Source of the DNA: Christensenella timonensis
GTDB taxonomy: Bacteria > Bacillota > Clostridia > Christensenellales > Christensenellaceae
Direction: 5' to 3'
Length of the DNA stretch: 64,000 bases
Assembly (NCBI RefSeq): GCF_900087015.1
Contig: NZ_FLKP01000002.1
Span: 1,798,001-1,862,000 of the forward strand
Every line of letters begins with the position of its first letter. The first letter of the stretch is position 1. The notes below the pieces were generated by a model. That model saw only the letters and a program-made list of their open reading frames with translations, did no database searches and had not been told where the DNA came from. A program made the position numbers and the translations under genes. Below are positions 35,398 through 43,792 of the stretch, piece after piece.

Positions 35398-36509
35398 TGC
35401 AGCTTTCCCTCCTTCTTTACGGAGAGCGCCTTTAAAAACCATTCCACCTGCTTTTCACTCGGCTGCTGTCCGCCGGAGTATTCCTCGTAAAACTTCATCA
35501 TGATCTCCAGCGGGCTAAGGCTCGCCACCTGCTCCACAGACAGGTCGCTTTCCTTTCCGCCCTCAAATTCTTTGCCTGCCAGCGATAAGAGGTTCGGGTA
35601 ATATTCGCTGAGCGTATTGCGCAGTTCCATATGAGCATATTCATCCGCAAGCTCGATCTTGATATAGTCGGATGATTTACCGTCCCTCCCGGCGCGTTCC
35701 AGTATCTCCCGGTAGCTTCCCTTTAAGACGCGCAGATCGTTGACCATGGAAAGGCTGACCAGCTCCCGCGACATATCCGACGTATCCACGATCGTCACGC
35801 TCTTTTCCTGTTCCGCTTCCGAAAAAGACAGCTTCATCGGGGAACCGCAGTAACGTATGTTTTCGCCGATGTCCTGCGGCTTGTGCAAATGCCCCAGCGC
35901 AACATAATCGAATACGCCAAACGCGTCCGCGCCCACCATATTGGCTCCGCCGACCATCGCCGAACGGTCGCTTTCCGATACTTCCGCGCTGCTGACAAAG
36001 CAATGCGCCGCCAGGATATTGCGTCCTTTTCCAAGCGGCAGGCGCTTTATGATCGCGCGCATGGCCATATCGTAATTCCTGATTTCTTCATCCGGGTACA
36101 GGTAACGCGCTTCTTCTATGGAAAAGAAAGGCAGGATATGGATCGTTGCATCTTCCAGCGTTATAGATGGTATCCCGTTTTTAATGCTTCCCGCGATATG
36201 CAGGCCCGCCTTGCCCAGCAAATCCGCGCAGGAGGAAAGCCGTGCAGCGCCGTCATGGTTGCCCGCGCAGATAATGACCGGGACCCCGCTTTTCATGCAC
36301 AGCCTTGTCATGGTATCGTTATAAACGCCTATGGCGTCAGGATTGGAGACCGCGTGGTCGAACATGTCGCCTGCGATAACCACCGCATCCACCTTTTTCC
36401 TGCGCGCGATATCCAATATTTGTCCTGCAAAGTGTTTCTGTTCTTCGATCATGGGCATATTGCTTAACGAAAAGCCCAGATGCCAGTCCGATGTGTGTAA
36501 AAAACGCAT
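35394..36509 (-). CDS. sbcD: Exonuclease SbcD, Mre11-like nuclease
   Basis: 371 residues. Metallophosphoesterase motifs RFLHTSDWHLG, VVIAGDMFDHA, CAGNHDGAAR, AAHCFVS and YVALGHLHKPQ coordinate two Mn ions. C-terminal capping region ends with VEWFLKALSVKKEGKLQ. Upstream GGAAGGAG lies eleven bases before ATG. Forms an operon with sbcC. Confidence 0.93.
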   Translation of the reverse strand: MRFLHTSDWHLGFSLSNMPMIEEQKHFAGQILDIARRKKVDAVVIAGDMFDHAVSNPDAIGVYNDTMTRLCMKSGVPVIICAGNHDGAARLSSCADLLGKAGLHIAGSIKNGIPSITLEDATIHILPFFSIEEARYLYPDEEIRNYDMAMRAIIKRLPLGKGRNILAAHCFVSSAEVSESDRSAMVGGANMVGADAFGVFDYVALGHLHKPQDIGENIRYCGSPMKLSFSEAEQEKSVTIVDTSDMSRELVSLSMVNDLRVLKGSYREILERAGRDGKSSDYIKIELADEYAHMELRNTLSEYYPNLLSLAGKEFEGGKESDLSVEQVASLSPLEIMMKFYEEYSGGQQPSEKQVEWFLKALSVKKEGKLQ

Positions 36510-36574
36510 ACTGCCGTGCGCTCCTTCCGCTTATGTCTCTTTTCTTATCTTATCATATTCCACCGCAGCATGAA

Positions 36575-36604
36575 ATAAAAAAGACTGCCTTGCGGGCAGC
36601 CTTC
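36575..36604 (-). terminator. Terminator of the iron alcohol dehydrogenase gene
   Basis: Minus strand AAGGCTGCC, five-base loop, GGCAGTCTT, then TTTT; one G-T mismatch-type pair. Confidence 0.75.
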
Positions 36605-36617
36605 TTATTTCTTTTCG

Positions 36618-37790
36618 TCAATAGGCGATCTCTAAAATGTTGCGTACGTCCGCCTCGCCCAACTCCGCGAAATGCCCGACGCTGCCGCCGCAATGCTCCA
36701 CACAGCGCCTAGCCATCTCGCCTAGGGAATCCTTGTCATTGATCCCCAGGTCGCGCAGCGAAGTCGGCATATTCAGGCTCTTGAAGAACGTCATCATGCG
36801 TTTGATTCCCTCTTTGATCGTCCAGTCCTGATTGTCAAAGGAATATTCCACATCAAACACCCGCATCGCAAACTGTACGAAGCGCTCCGGCTTGTTGGAG
36901 TACACATACTTCATCCACGCAGGAAAGATCACGGAAAGCCCCGCGCCATGCGATACGTCATATTTCGCGGACAGCTCGTGCTCGATCATGTGGGAGGCCC
37001 AATCCTCTTCGCGCCCCACGCCCAGCGTACCGTCATGCGCCATTTTGCATGCCCACATCGTTTCTGCGCGCGCCCTGTAATTTTGCGGGTCTGTGACCGC
37101 CGTCCGCCCGTAGCGCAGCAAAGACTTCATCACGCCCTCGCACATGCGATCCGTAACGTCCACGTCCTCCGTATTGGTGAAATACCGTTCCATGATGTGT
37201 GCAAACGCATCCACGATCCCCGCGGCCGTATGGTACGGCGGAACGGTGTAGGTAAGCTCGGGGTTCAGCACCGAAAACACCGGCCTTGAACGCTCGTCCT
37301 CATAAGCCATCTTCTCCATCGTATCTTCCCGCGTGACCACCATGCCGTTGGAAGACTCGCTTCCCGCGCCCGGGATCGTCAGCACCGTGGCGATCGGCAG
37401 GATCGCAAGGGCCTTTTTCTTGCCCAGAAAATAATCCCATACGTCGTCGCTGTTGGGCGTGCCGCAGGCAATCGCTTTCGCAGAATCGATAACGCTGCCG
37501 CCGCCTACCGCAAGGATGAAGCCGATCCCGTTGTGGCGGCATATATTGATGCCCTCGTATATGAGGCCCAGCCTCGGGTTGGGCTGGACGCCGCCCAGTT
37601 CAAACACCGCCAGCCCCGCGTCTTTCAAGGATTTCCGGATCCTGTCCAGGAGGCCGGAACGCTCGGCGCTGCCGCCGCCATAGTGCAGCAGTACCTTCTG
37701 GCTGTATTTTGCGATCTCTTCCCCTACGAGAAGCTCCGTCCCCTTGCCAAAAAAGACCTTGGTCGGATTAAAATATACGTCGTTATCCAT
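36618..37790 (-). CDS. Iron-containing alcohol dehydrogenase (butanol/propanediol type)
   Basis: 390 residues of the BdhA/YqhD-like group. NAD(P) loop AVGGGSVIDSAKAIA near residue 95, and metal ligands in DAFAHIMERYF and GLSVIFPAWMKYV plus the ASHMIEHELSAKYDVSHGAG stretch. It oxidises an alcohol or reduces an aldehyde with NAD(P)H. It follows the glycyl radical enzyme and activase genes in the same direction but after a terminator and with its own promoter. The layout recalls dhaB1-dhaB2-dhaT, where the dehydrogenase disposes of the aldehyde product; whether that holds here is inference. Confidence 0.9.
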   Translation of the reverse strand: MDNDVYFNPTKVFFGKGTELLVGEEIAKYSQKVLLHYGGGSAERSGLLDRIRKSLKDAGLAVFELGGVQPNPRLGLIYEGINICRHNGIGFILAVGGGSVIDSAKAIACGTPNSDDVWDYFLGKKKALAILPIATVLTIPGAGSESSNGMVVTREDTMEKMAYEDERSRPVFSVLNPELTYTVPPYHTAAGIVDAFAHIMERYFTNTEDVDVTDRMCEGVMKSLLRYGRTAVTDPQNYRARAETMWACKMAHDGTLGVGREEDWASHMIEHELSAKYDVSHGAGLSVIFPAWMKYVYSNKPERFVQFAMRVFDVEYSFDNQDWTIKEGIKRMMTFFKSLNMPTSLRDLGINDKDSLGEMARRCVEHCGGSVGHFAELGEADVRNILEIAY

Positions 37791-37886
37791 CTTGCGATCT
37801 CCCCTCTTTGCTAATTATTGTAATAACCAGATACCCATATTGATAAGACCTTAAACGGCAGGTCAGCCTACCTTGTATTCACTTAT

Positions 37887-37920
37887 ATATTATCCGCAAA
37901 CCCCGGCAAACACAAGTGTT
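37887..37920 (-). promoter_or_regulatory. Promoter of the alcohol dehydrogenase with inverted repeat on its -35
   Basis: Minus strand TTGTGT (37910-37915), 17 bases, TAATAT (37887-37892). AACAC-AA-GTGTT at 37909-37920 is an inverted repeat over the -35, a possible operator (Rex-like sites are longer and different). Confidence 0.55.
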
Positions 37921-37935
37921 CATAACGCCGGCAAC

Positions 37936-37966
37936 AAAAAAACTACGTTTTCCAACGTAGTTTTTT
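37936..37966 (-). terminator. Terminator after the glycyl radical activase
   Basis: AACTACGT / ACGTAGTT stem, six-base loop, A and T runs on both sides. Confidence 0.85.
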
Positions 37967-37971
37967 ATGCT

Positions 37972-38859
37972 TTATCCGCCTATTTCCATCCTCACGGAAG
38001 TTAAGATGCCTTTGATACAATTTTCCACTTCACTTTCGTCCAGGCGCTCGATGCCCGGATCCCAATATGCACGGTTGAGGAAGGAATATTTATTTGCCGC
38101 CATCCTGTGATACGGCAGGAAATTCACTTCATCCACACCGATCTTTTCCGCAAAGCGAACGATATTCCCAAGCTCTCCTGTATCAAAGTTGAATTCAGGA
38201 ATGACCGGCACGCGTACCACGACACGTTTTGCAATCTTCGCAAGCTGCTCGCAGTTGTCCAGTATTTGCCTGTTTTCCACACCGGTATATTCCAAATGCT
38301 TCTTGCTGTCCGTACTCTTGATATCGAACAAAAACAGGTCGACCAAATTTGCGATCCTTTCAAAAGAAGCATATGGAACGTTGCCGCACGTTTCTATCGC
38401 CGTACCCAGCCCATTTTCGCGGCAGAGCGCCAGCGTTTCTTCCAGAAAATCCACCTGGAGCAGCGGCTCCCCGCCGCTGAACGTGACGCCTCCGCCCGTC
38501 CTTTCGTAGAAGGTAGTATCCTTGAGCACCTCGTCCAGCACCTGTGCGGGCGTCATATAGCCGCCCTTTACATATCTTGCATCGGCATAACATTCCTCTG
38601 CGCATTTCCCGCAGCCGGTGCATATGGATCGATCCATCCCATCGCCGCCCCGAACGGCCCCTGCCGTGCAAGCCGCCGCGCACGCACCGCAGCCGATACA
38701 CAATTCCGGGTTGAAAAGCACCTCCGGTTTTGCATGCATGGATTCCGGATTACAGCACCATTTGCAGCGCAGCGGACACCCTTTCAAAAACACCGTGGTA
38801 CGGATGCCCGGCCCGTCATGCACACAAAAGCGCTGGATATCGAATACGCAACCTTCCAT
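37972..38859 (-). CDS. Glycyl radical enzyme activating protein (radical SAM)
   Basis: 295 residues. The radical SAM motif CPLRCKWC (Cx3Cx2C) near residue 30 is preceded by HDGPGIRTTVFLKG; two ferredoxin-type clusters follow (CIGCGACAAAC and CTGCGKCAEEC), the insertion found in activases of dehydratase-type glycyl radical enzymes. TFSGGEPLLQ is the GGE motif. It abstracts hydrogen from the glycine of its partner using SAM. The ATG lies two bases after the partner's stop; a TTG at 38871 overlapping it would also be in frame. Located directly after the glycyl radical enzyme gene. Confidence 0.92.
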   Translation of the reverse strand: MEGCVFDIQRFCVHDGPGIRTTVFLKGCPLRCKWCCNPESMHAKPEVLFNPELCIGCGACAAACTAGAVRGGDGMDRSICTGCGKCAEECYADARYVKGGYMTPAQVLDEVLKDTTFYERTGGGVTFSGGEPLLQVDFLEETLALCRENGLGTAIETCGNVPYASFERIANLVDLFLFDIKSTDSKKHLEYTGVENRQILDNCEQLAKIAKRVVVRVPVIPEFNFDTGELGNIVRFAEKIGVDEVNFLPYHRMAANKYSFLNRAYWDPGIERLDESEVENCIKGILTSVRMEIGG

Positions 38860-38860
38860 A

Positions 38861-41224
38861 TCAATACTCAAGCAGGCTCGTACGGTCTATGATGTCGTCC
38901 TGGACTCCTTTGCCCAGCACTGTAAAGAACGCACTGTAGCCCGCGACCCGGACAACGAGGGAACGGTACTCATCAGGCGACTGCTGCGCGCGGATAAGGT
39001 CGTCGCGCGTGATCACGTTAAACTGCGTTTCCCAGACCCCGCAATCCACGATGCTGCGCATATACTCGCCGAATACGCGCTCGCCGTCCTTGCCATTGAA
39101 AATGGAAGGATGCAGGAGTTGGTTCAAGACCGAGCCATGGCCCGCACGTACATTGCACAGCTTCCCGGCAGATTTAAAGATGGCCGTCGCACCCTGCTTG
39201 TCGTCGCCGTGCGTCGGGGAGATCCCGCCGTCATTGAGCGGTTCGCCCGCATGCCTGCCGTTCGGCGTAGCCGCCGTGCGTTCACCGTTCGGTACATTGG
39301 CCGTAAGGTAATAGATCCCGGCGGTAAAGATCCCGCCCCGTGCATTCTTATATTTTTCCAATGCATCGCAGTATACCGCCATTGCAAAGCTGCTCATTTC
39401 GTCCGCTTCGTCAATATCGTTGCCAAATTTAGGAGCACGGTTTTTCAGCATCATCCGCAGCGGCTCTTCCCCTGCAAAATCATTTTTGAGCGCATGGATC
39501 AGCTGGTCCATTTCCAGCTTCTTGTCATCGAAAACAAGCTTTTTGACCGCCATCAGGGAATCGCCGACCGTAATGGGCGCAACGCCCAGCGGCGAAGTGA
39601 AATTGTACCTGGCGCCGCCGCGTTCAAAATCAACGCCTTTTTCGATACACCCGTCGATCACCACCGAACAGAACGGCAGAGAGCTGTATTTTTTATGGCA
39701 CATATCGATGATCCGGTCATACTGTACCAGCGCATCTGTGAAGTAGTTTACCTGCTTCCTGTATGCGGCCTTGACGTCGTCTATCGTCTTAAAGCCAGAC
39801 GCTTCCCCTGTATGCGGCCCCATCTGGACACCTGTGAGCATGCATTTCCCATCGTTGAGCGCCAGCTCCAGGCATTTAACGAGGTTGATATGCCCGGAAT
39901 TCCCCCAGCTGTTTGTCGTTCCGTCGACCACAGGTTCGCTGCATCCCAAAAAGCTGAAATTGTACGATTCATCCTTGCTGTAACCGATCCGCTCAACCGC
40001 TTCCTTGATCAGTACATCGTTGTAGATCTTTACCTTATTCAGGCCGGATTTTACATTTACGGTAGCCGCATCGATCAGGCGCTGCGAAGTATTCCGATGG
40101 ATCCTGACAGCGATATCCGGCTGCGAAAGGCCCACATCCCGGTCTGCTTCAAGGATCAGGATCGATATATCGTTTGTGATATCACTGCCGTCTTCCAGCG
40201 TTCCGCCGATCGTGATCGTTTGCCCGTGGGCCGGCCCCGTATTGACCGCCGTAGACTCGTTGGAAGCGATCTTATCCAATTCCGACAGTTTCAGGTAGAA
40301 ACATTCCATCAACTCCAGCGCTGCGTCGTGGTCGATTTTGCCGGCTTTCAAATCCGCTTCATAATATGGATAAAGGTATTTGTCGATCCTTCCCAACGCC
40401 ACGCCAAGGCCGTTGCCTTCCAGCAGGATCGTCATCTGGACGATGAAAACAAACTGCAGCGCCTCCCAATAAGAGGATGCCGGTTTCGCCGGTACATTCT
40501 CACAATTTTCAGCGATCTGCAGAAGCTCCGCTTTGCGGGCAGGATCTTTTTCCTTTTCCGCCAGGTCACGCGCGAGCACGGCAAACCGTTTCGTATAGTC
40601 GATCGTCGCCTGCATAATTTCGATACAGGACAAATAAAATTCACGCTTGTCTATAAAATCATCTTCGTTGATATCGAGCCCGGCTATCTTTTCCTTACAT
40701 ATATTGATGATTTTATCAAACCCTGTTTTGAGCAGGTACTCAAAATTCGCGACGATATGTCCCGGCGATTGCGAGGGGTAGTTTGCATTATAAAAAACAT
40801 TATAATCAATAATGCGCTGCAGCTCCTCGGGCACGCAGGCAGCAATACGCTCGTCAAGCGACCGCCCTTTCCAATACTTCAAACATTCGTGGACTTCCGC
40901 CATTTGCTCGTCGGTCACCGCGAACTGGTCTCCCTGGCGCGTGCTGAAATCGCCGATCTGCGCAGAGATCCACCCCGACGCATATTCAGGAAACAACGGC
41001 GCGCTCCGTACATACGGCGTATGACACCCGACCAAAAGCTCGTTTTCACGTATCGTGATCGTCATGTTTTCCATCACGTGGCGTATGGAAAGCGCGCGCT
41101 TCATTGGATCAGATTTATCCTCATTGTTTTTGTAGCTTTCCGTAACAAGGACTGCCCGTTCGGTATCCACCATCCTCGTAGCCGAAAGAAACGTGTCTTT
41201 TAGTGCTTCAATTCTACCGTTCAC
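38861..41224 (-). CDS. Glycyl radical enzyme, dehydratase/lyase-like, substrate unassigned
   Basis: 787 residues, PFL-fold. The glycyl radical loop VRVAGYSAFF places the radical at Gly762, and the thiyl loop FLGCSEPV places Cys428 and Glu430, the Cys-x-Glu pattern of diol dehydratases, choline lyase and hydroxyproline dehydratase (true PFL has Cys-Cys). The usual middle residue is Val; here it is Ser. His156 (SPGHIV) matches the catalytic His of glycerol dehydratase, but a serine and an aspartate contacting glycerol appear replaced (LEGNG; SWGNS, Asn442), so glycerol is unlikely. GTG start with GGAGG eight bases upstream. Co-transcribed with its activase; no microcompartment genes nearby. Confidence 0.9.
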   Translation of the reverse strand: MNGRIEALKDTFLSATRMVDTERAVLVTESYKNNEDKSDPMKRALSIRHVMENMTITIRENELLVGCHTPYVRSAPLFPEYASGWISAQIGDFSTRQGDQFAVTDEQMAEVHECLKYWKGRSLDERIAACVPEELQRIIDYNVFYNANYPSQSPGHIVANFEYLLKTGFDKIINICKEKIAGLDINEDDFIDKREFYLSCIEIMQATIDYTKRFAVLARDLAEKEKDPARKAELLQIAENCENVPAKPASSYWEALQFVFIVQMTILLEGNGLGVALGRIDKYLYPYYEADLKAGKIDHDAALELMECFYLKLSELDKIASNESTAVNTGPAHGQTITIGGTLEDGSDITNDISILILEADRDVGLSQPDIAVRIHRNTSQRLIDAATVNVKSGLNKVKIYNDVLIKEAVERIGYSKDESYNFSFLGCSEPVVDGTTNSWGNSGHINLVKCLELALNDGKCMLTGVQMGPHTGEASGFKTIDDVKAAYRKQVNYFTDALVQYDRIIDMCHKKYSSLPFCSVVIDGCIEKGVDFERGGARYNFTSPLGVAPITVGDSLMAVKKLVFDDKKLEMDQLIHALKNDFAGEEPLRMMLKNRAPKFGNDIDEADEMSSFAMAVYCDALEKYKNARGGIFTAGIYYLTANVPNGERTAATPNGRHAGEPLNDGGISPTHGDDKQGATAIFKSAGKLCNVRAGHGSVLNQLLHPSIFNGKDGERVFGEYMRSIVDCGVWETQFNVITRDDLIRAQQSPDEYRSLVVRVAGYSAFFTVLGKGVQDDIIDRTSLLEY

Positions 41225-41359
41225 AACTCAAACCTCCATTTTGATCCCTACTATCCGTAAAAGACCGATATAAACTATGTACGTAACCCTATATAACAGC
41301 TTCTGCTGGTTTACATAATGCCTTCCTTGGCTTGTTATCACTGCTTCATGCACAATTAC

Positions 41360-41388
41360 ATGTTAGCACATATGTTCTTATGAGTCAA
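41360..41388 (-). promoter_or_regulatory. Promoter of the glycyl radical enzyme operon
   Basis: Minus strand TTGACT (41383-41388), 17 bases, TAACAT (41360-41365). The spacer contains the palindrome ACATATGT. Leader about 130 bases with a CAGC-AGAA-GCTG hairpin, otherwise no recognised riboswitch. Confidence 0.7.
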
Positions 41389-41442
41389 TAATGTTCCTCT
41401 GACATTTATTTACTTTTTTTGAATCCGATGATTTTGGGCAAC

Positions 41443-41478
41443 AAAAAAGCCCTTAACTCTGCTAGTTAAGGGCTTTTT
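41443..41478 (-). terminator. Terminator of the tRNA operon
   Basis: Fourteen-bp stem AAAAAGCCCTTAAC / GTTAAGGGCTTTTT, seven-base loop, just past tRNA-Lys. Confidence 0.9.
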
Positions 41479-41481
41479 CTT

Positions 41482-41557
41482 TGGTGACCCACCGGAGATT
41501 CGAACTCCGGACACCTTGATTAAAAGTCAAGTGCTCTGCCAACTGAGCTAGTGGGTC
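41482..41557 (-). tRNA. tRNA-Lys (UUU)
   Basis: Cloverleaf folds on the minus strand: acceptor GACCCAC/GTGGGTC, D arm with AGTTGG, anticodon loop CTTTTAA, T arm CGGAG-TTCGAAT-CTCCG, CCA encoded. Last tRNA of a four-gene operon. Confidence 0.97.
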
Positions 41558-41635
41558 ATTTTTTGGAACGTTCATTATTATAGCACGGCCCGATTATCTT
41601 GTACAGCATTTTTTCATATGCCGTTTGCTTTTAAA

Positions 41636-41710
41636 TGGCTGGGGTAGCTGGATTTGAACCAGCGCATGCAGGAATCAAAATCCTGTGCCTTACCGCTTGG
41701 CGATACCCCA
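41636..41710 (-). tRNA. tRNA-Gln (UUG)
   Basis: Acceptor TGGGGTA/TACCCCA, anticodon loop TTTTGAT giving UUG, T loop TTCAAAT, discriminator G and encoded CCA. U1-A72 acceptor start is the usual identity feature of tRNA-Gln. Confidence 0.96.
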
Positions 41711-41735
41711 TCGCAGGCCGTCACAGATAATAAAG

Positions 41736-41813
41736 TGGGGTGAGTAGTGGGATTCGAACCCACGACCTCCAGGGCCACAACCTGGCGCTCTAACCAACTG
41801 GGCTATACCCACC
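41736..41813 (-). tRNA. tRNA-His (GUG)
   Basis: Acceptor GTGGGTA/TACTCAC with an encoded extra G at -1 opposite C73, the tRNA-His identity pair; anticodon loop TTGTGGC; CCA encoded. Confidence 0.96.
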
Positions 41814-41834
41814 ACGTAGCTTATTATTATCCAA

Positions 41835-41911
41835 TGGCGCGCCTGAAGGGATTCGAACCCCTGGCACACGGCTTAGAAGGCCGTTGCTCTATCCAACTGA
41901 GCTACAGGCGC
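41835..41911 (-). tRNA. tRNA-Arg (UCU)
   Basis: Acceptor GCGCCTG/CAGGCGC, anticodon loop CTTCTAA giving UCU, T arm AGGGG-TTCGAAT-CCCTT, CCA encoded. First gene of the operon. Confidence 0.96.
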
Positions 41912-41968
41912 ATAACCAGATGTATGCCGCGTAAAAACAATATTTTACGCCTCGGCTGACAATTAAAA

Positions 41969-41997
41969 ATTATAGCAAACAGGCTTAAAAAAGTCAA
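41969..41997 (-). promoter_or_regulatory. Strong promoter of the tRNA operon
   Basis: Minus strand TTGACT (41992-41997), 17-base spacer, TATAAT (41969-41974), 58 bases before tRNA-Arg. Near-consensus as expected for stable RNA. Confidence 0.85.
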
Positions 41998-42118
41998 CAA
42001 CATTTCGTTGTTTATACGCTAACCTGCAAATAAAAACTTTTGTCGCCAACCGCGCCCCCCGAAAGCCGCTTACTTGTATCCCAATTATTAATATTTATTG
42101 AATTATCATTAAAATATC

Positions 42119-42252
42119 TTGTAAATACAATCGGATGTGATTATAATCAACTACGGTTTATATATGGGGTTAGCTGATGCCTGGTTTTGGCATTGAATAT
42201 AAGTTTAAGGCTTGATCTATCCTTTTGGATACATCAGGGAAAGGATTGAAAA
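42119..42252 (+). promoter_or_regulatory. Promoter and structured leader of the GT2 gene
   Basis: TTGTAA (42119-42124), 17 bases, TATAAT (42142-42147). The ~99-base leader holds two hairpins: ATGCC-loop-GGCAT around 42178-42194 and TGAT..ATCC-TTTT-GGAT..ATCA around 42213-42236. No known riboswitch consensus is evident. The rest of the 42-kb gap (41998-42118) is AT-rich with no feature seen. Confidence 0.55.
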
Positions 42253-43530
42253 TTGTTATCGTTTATCAGCACATTTAACATGGCGTTGTTTGTTGTATTC
42301 ACAGCGCTGTATGCTTACCAGATCATCTATGTTGCGGTAGCGCTTTTCCACAAAAAGCCTATGCCCATGACCGCGAAACAAAACCACCGTTATGCGGTCG
42401 TGATCGCTGCGCGGAATGAAAATACCGTAATTGGAAATTTGATCGACAGCATCAAAAAACAGAAGTATCCCCAGAACCTGATCGATATATTTGTCGTTGC
42501 TGACAACTGCACGGACAATACCGCCGATGTAGCCCGCAGGGCAGGCGCGATCGTCTACGAGCGCTTCAATACGCAGCTCGTCGGAAAGGGATATGCCTTA
42601 AGCTATGTCTTAAACCAGATCGCACAGGATTACGGCGAAAATACCTATGAAGGTTATTTTGTTTTCGATGCGGACAACCTTCTCGATGAGAACTTCGTTG
42701 CGGAGATGAATAATCAGTTTGACAAAGGCTACCGTATCCTCACCTGTTACCGCAACTCAAAAAATTATGCCTCCAACTGGATCTCCGCCGGATATTCCCT
42801 GTGGTTCCTGCGCGAATCCAAATATCTGAATTATCCGCGCATGTTGCTCAATACCAGCTGCGCGATTTCCGGTACAGGCTTTTTGATCCATAACGATATC
42901 ATCCGCAAAAACCACGGCTGGAAGCACCACCTGCTTACCGAGGACATCGAATTTTCCGTTGACAATGTGATCAACGGCGAAACCATCGGCTACTGCGGCA
43001 GCGCCAAACTTTATGACGAACAGCCCTGCACATGGAAGCAATCGTGGACGCAGCGCCTGCGTTGGTCTAAGGGCTTTTACCAGGTGCTCGGAAAATATGG
43101 CAAGCGTCTTGTAAAAGGCTTTGTCGTCGACCGCCGCTTCAGCTGTTACGATATGTTCATCACCATCGCCCCCGCGATCTTCGTGACGCTTTCCAGCATT
43201 ATCATGAACCTGATTTTTATGCTGAGCGCTTTCCACGGGACGACGGTCAATCCCCTGATCATCACGACAACGGCGACTTCCATTTTTTCGTCGGTTGCGA
43301 ATTTTTACGTTATATTGTTTGTCATGGGCGTCATTACCACCATTACCGAGTGGAACGAGATCCATGCAAAACCGGCTAAGAAGATCCTGTATACGTTCAC
43401 CTTCCCCTTCTTTATCCTGACGTATATCCCGATTTCGATCGCTGCGCTGTTCAAAAAGATCCATTGGGAGCCGATCCCGCACAACATCACAAAATCGATC
43501 GAGGATTTTGAGCAGCCGCAAAACCAATAA
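42253..43530 (+). CDS. Membrane glycosyltransferase, family GT2
   Basis: 425 residues. N-terminal membrane helix (about 5-30), a GT-A domain with VVIAARNENTVIGNLIDSI, VVADNCTDNTAD, FVFDADNLLD (metal Asp pair), LLTEDIEFS (general base) and QRLRWSKG (the Q-x-x-R-W-like motif of processive enzymes), then two or three C-terminal helices. Likely transfers sugars to a lipid or polymer at the cytosolic face. TTG start with AAAGGA seven bases upstream; a TTG start plus structured leader suggests tight control. Monocistronic, terminated. Sugar and acceptor unknown. Confidence 0.88.
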   Translation: MLSFISTFNMALFVVFTALYAYQIIYVAVALFHKKPMPMTAKQNHRYAVVIAARNENTVIGNLIDSIKKQKYPQNLIDIFVVADNCTDNTADVARRAGAIVYERFNTQLVGKGYALSYVLNQIAQDYGENTYEGYFVFDADNLLDENFVAEMNNQFDKGYRILTCYRNSKNYASNWISAGYSLWFLRESKYLNYPRMLLNTSCAISGTGFLIHNDIIRKNHGWKHHLLTEDIEFSVDNVINGETIGYCGSAKLYDEQPCTWKQSWTQRLRWSKGFYQVLGKYGKRLVKGFVVDRRFSCYDMFITIAPAIFVTLSSIIMNLIFMLSAFHGTTVNPLIITTTATSIFSSVANFYVILFVMGVITTITEWNEIHAKPAKKILYTFTFPFFILTYIPISIAALFKKIHWEPIPHNITKSIEDFEQPQNQ

Positions 43531-43541
43531 GATAGGACGTC

Positions 43542-43571
43542 AAGCGGAAAAGAAAGCTTTTCCGCTTTTTC
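43542..43571 (+). terminator. Terminator of the GT2 gene
   Basis: Eleven-bp stem AAGCGGAAAAG / CTTTTCCGCTT, four-base loop, then TTT. Confidence 0.9.
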
Positions 43572-43661
43572 TTTATACATCTTTAATTTCCATCGAACAT
43601 TTTCTAACGCCATCTTTATTTTTTTCGGCCTACAATAAATAAACGTAGGGGGATGATAGGG

Positions 43662-43763
43662 ATGGTCGTACTGATATTGATTCTGGTATTGCTGGGCGTT
43701 CCCGCATTTATTTTATGGGCCGTATGCCGTTATGTGAAAAAGCACCCATTCGGGGATATATAA
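43662..43763 (+). CDS. 33-residue single-span membrane peptide
   Basis: ATG at 43662 follows AGGGGG by nine bases and encodes MVVLILILVLLGVPAFILWA with a basic cytosolic-type end CRYVKKHPFGDI. One hydrophobic helix of about 21 residues; an ATG nine bases upstream is in frame but touches the ribosome site. A TACAAT -10-like box lies at 43631-43636. It sits alone between a terminated gene and a convergent operon, so it is a good candidate for a real small protein; conservation is unknown. Confidence 0.5.
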   Translation: MVVLILILVLLGVPAFILWAVCRYVKKHPFGDI

Positions 43764-43792
43764 AAGGCCCTGCCGCTATTGGCAAAGCCCTT

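Noticed and set aside
38618-41203. Long open frame on the plus strand opposite the glycyl radical enzyme
   Set aside because: It is the antisense shadow of a gene with clear motifs; the translation is His/Arg-rich with no recognisable domain or ribosome site.
38861-41224. Calling the glycyl radical enzyme a glycerol dehydratase (DhaB1)
   Set aside because: Length and activase fit, but the substrate-contact residues differ, so the assignment would overreach.
36618-41224. Propanediol or choline microcompartment locus
   Set aside because: No shell proteins, acyl-CoA-forming aldehyde dehydrogenase or signature encapsulation tails are present.
41225-41359. T-box or cobalamin riboswitch in the glycyl radical operon leader
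   Set aside because: No T-box sequence or cobalamin-box consensus; only a short hairpin is present.
42148-42252. Cyclic-di-GMP or preQ1 riboswitch in the GT2 leader
   Set aside because: None of the conserved consensus strings of these classes could be found.
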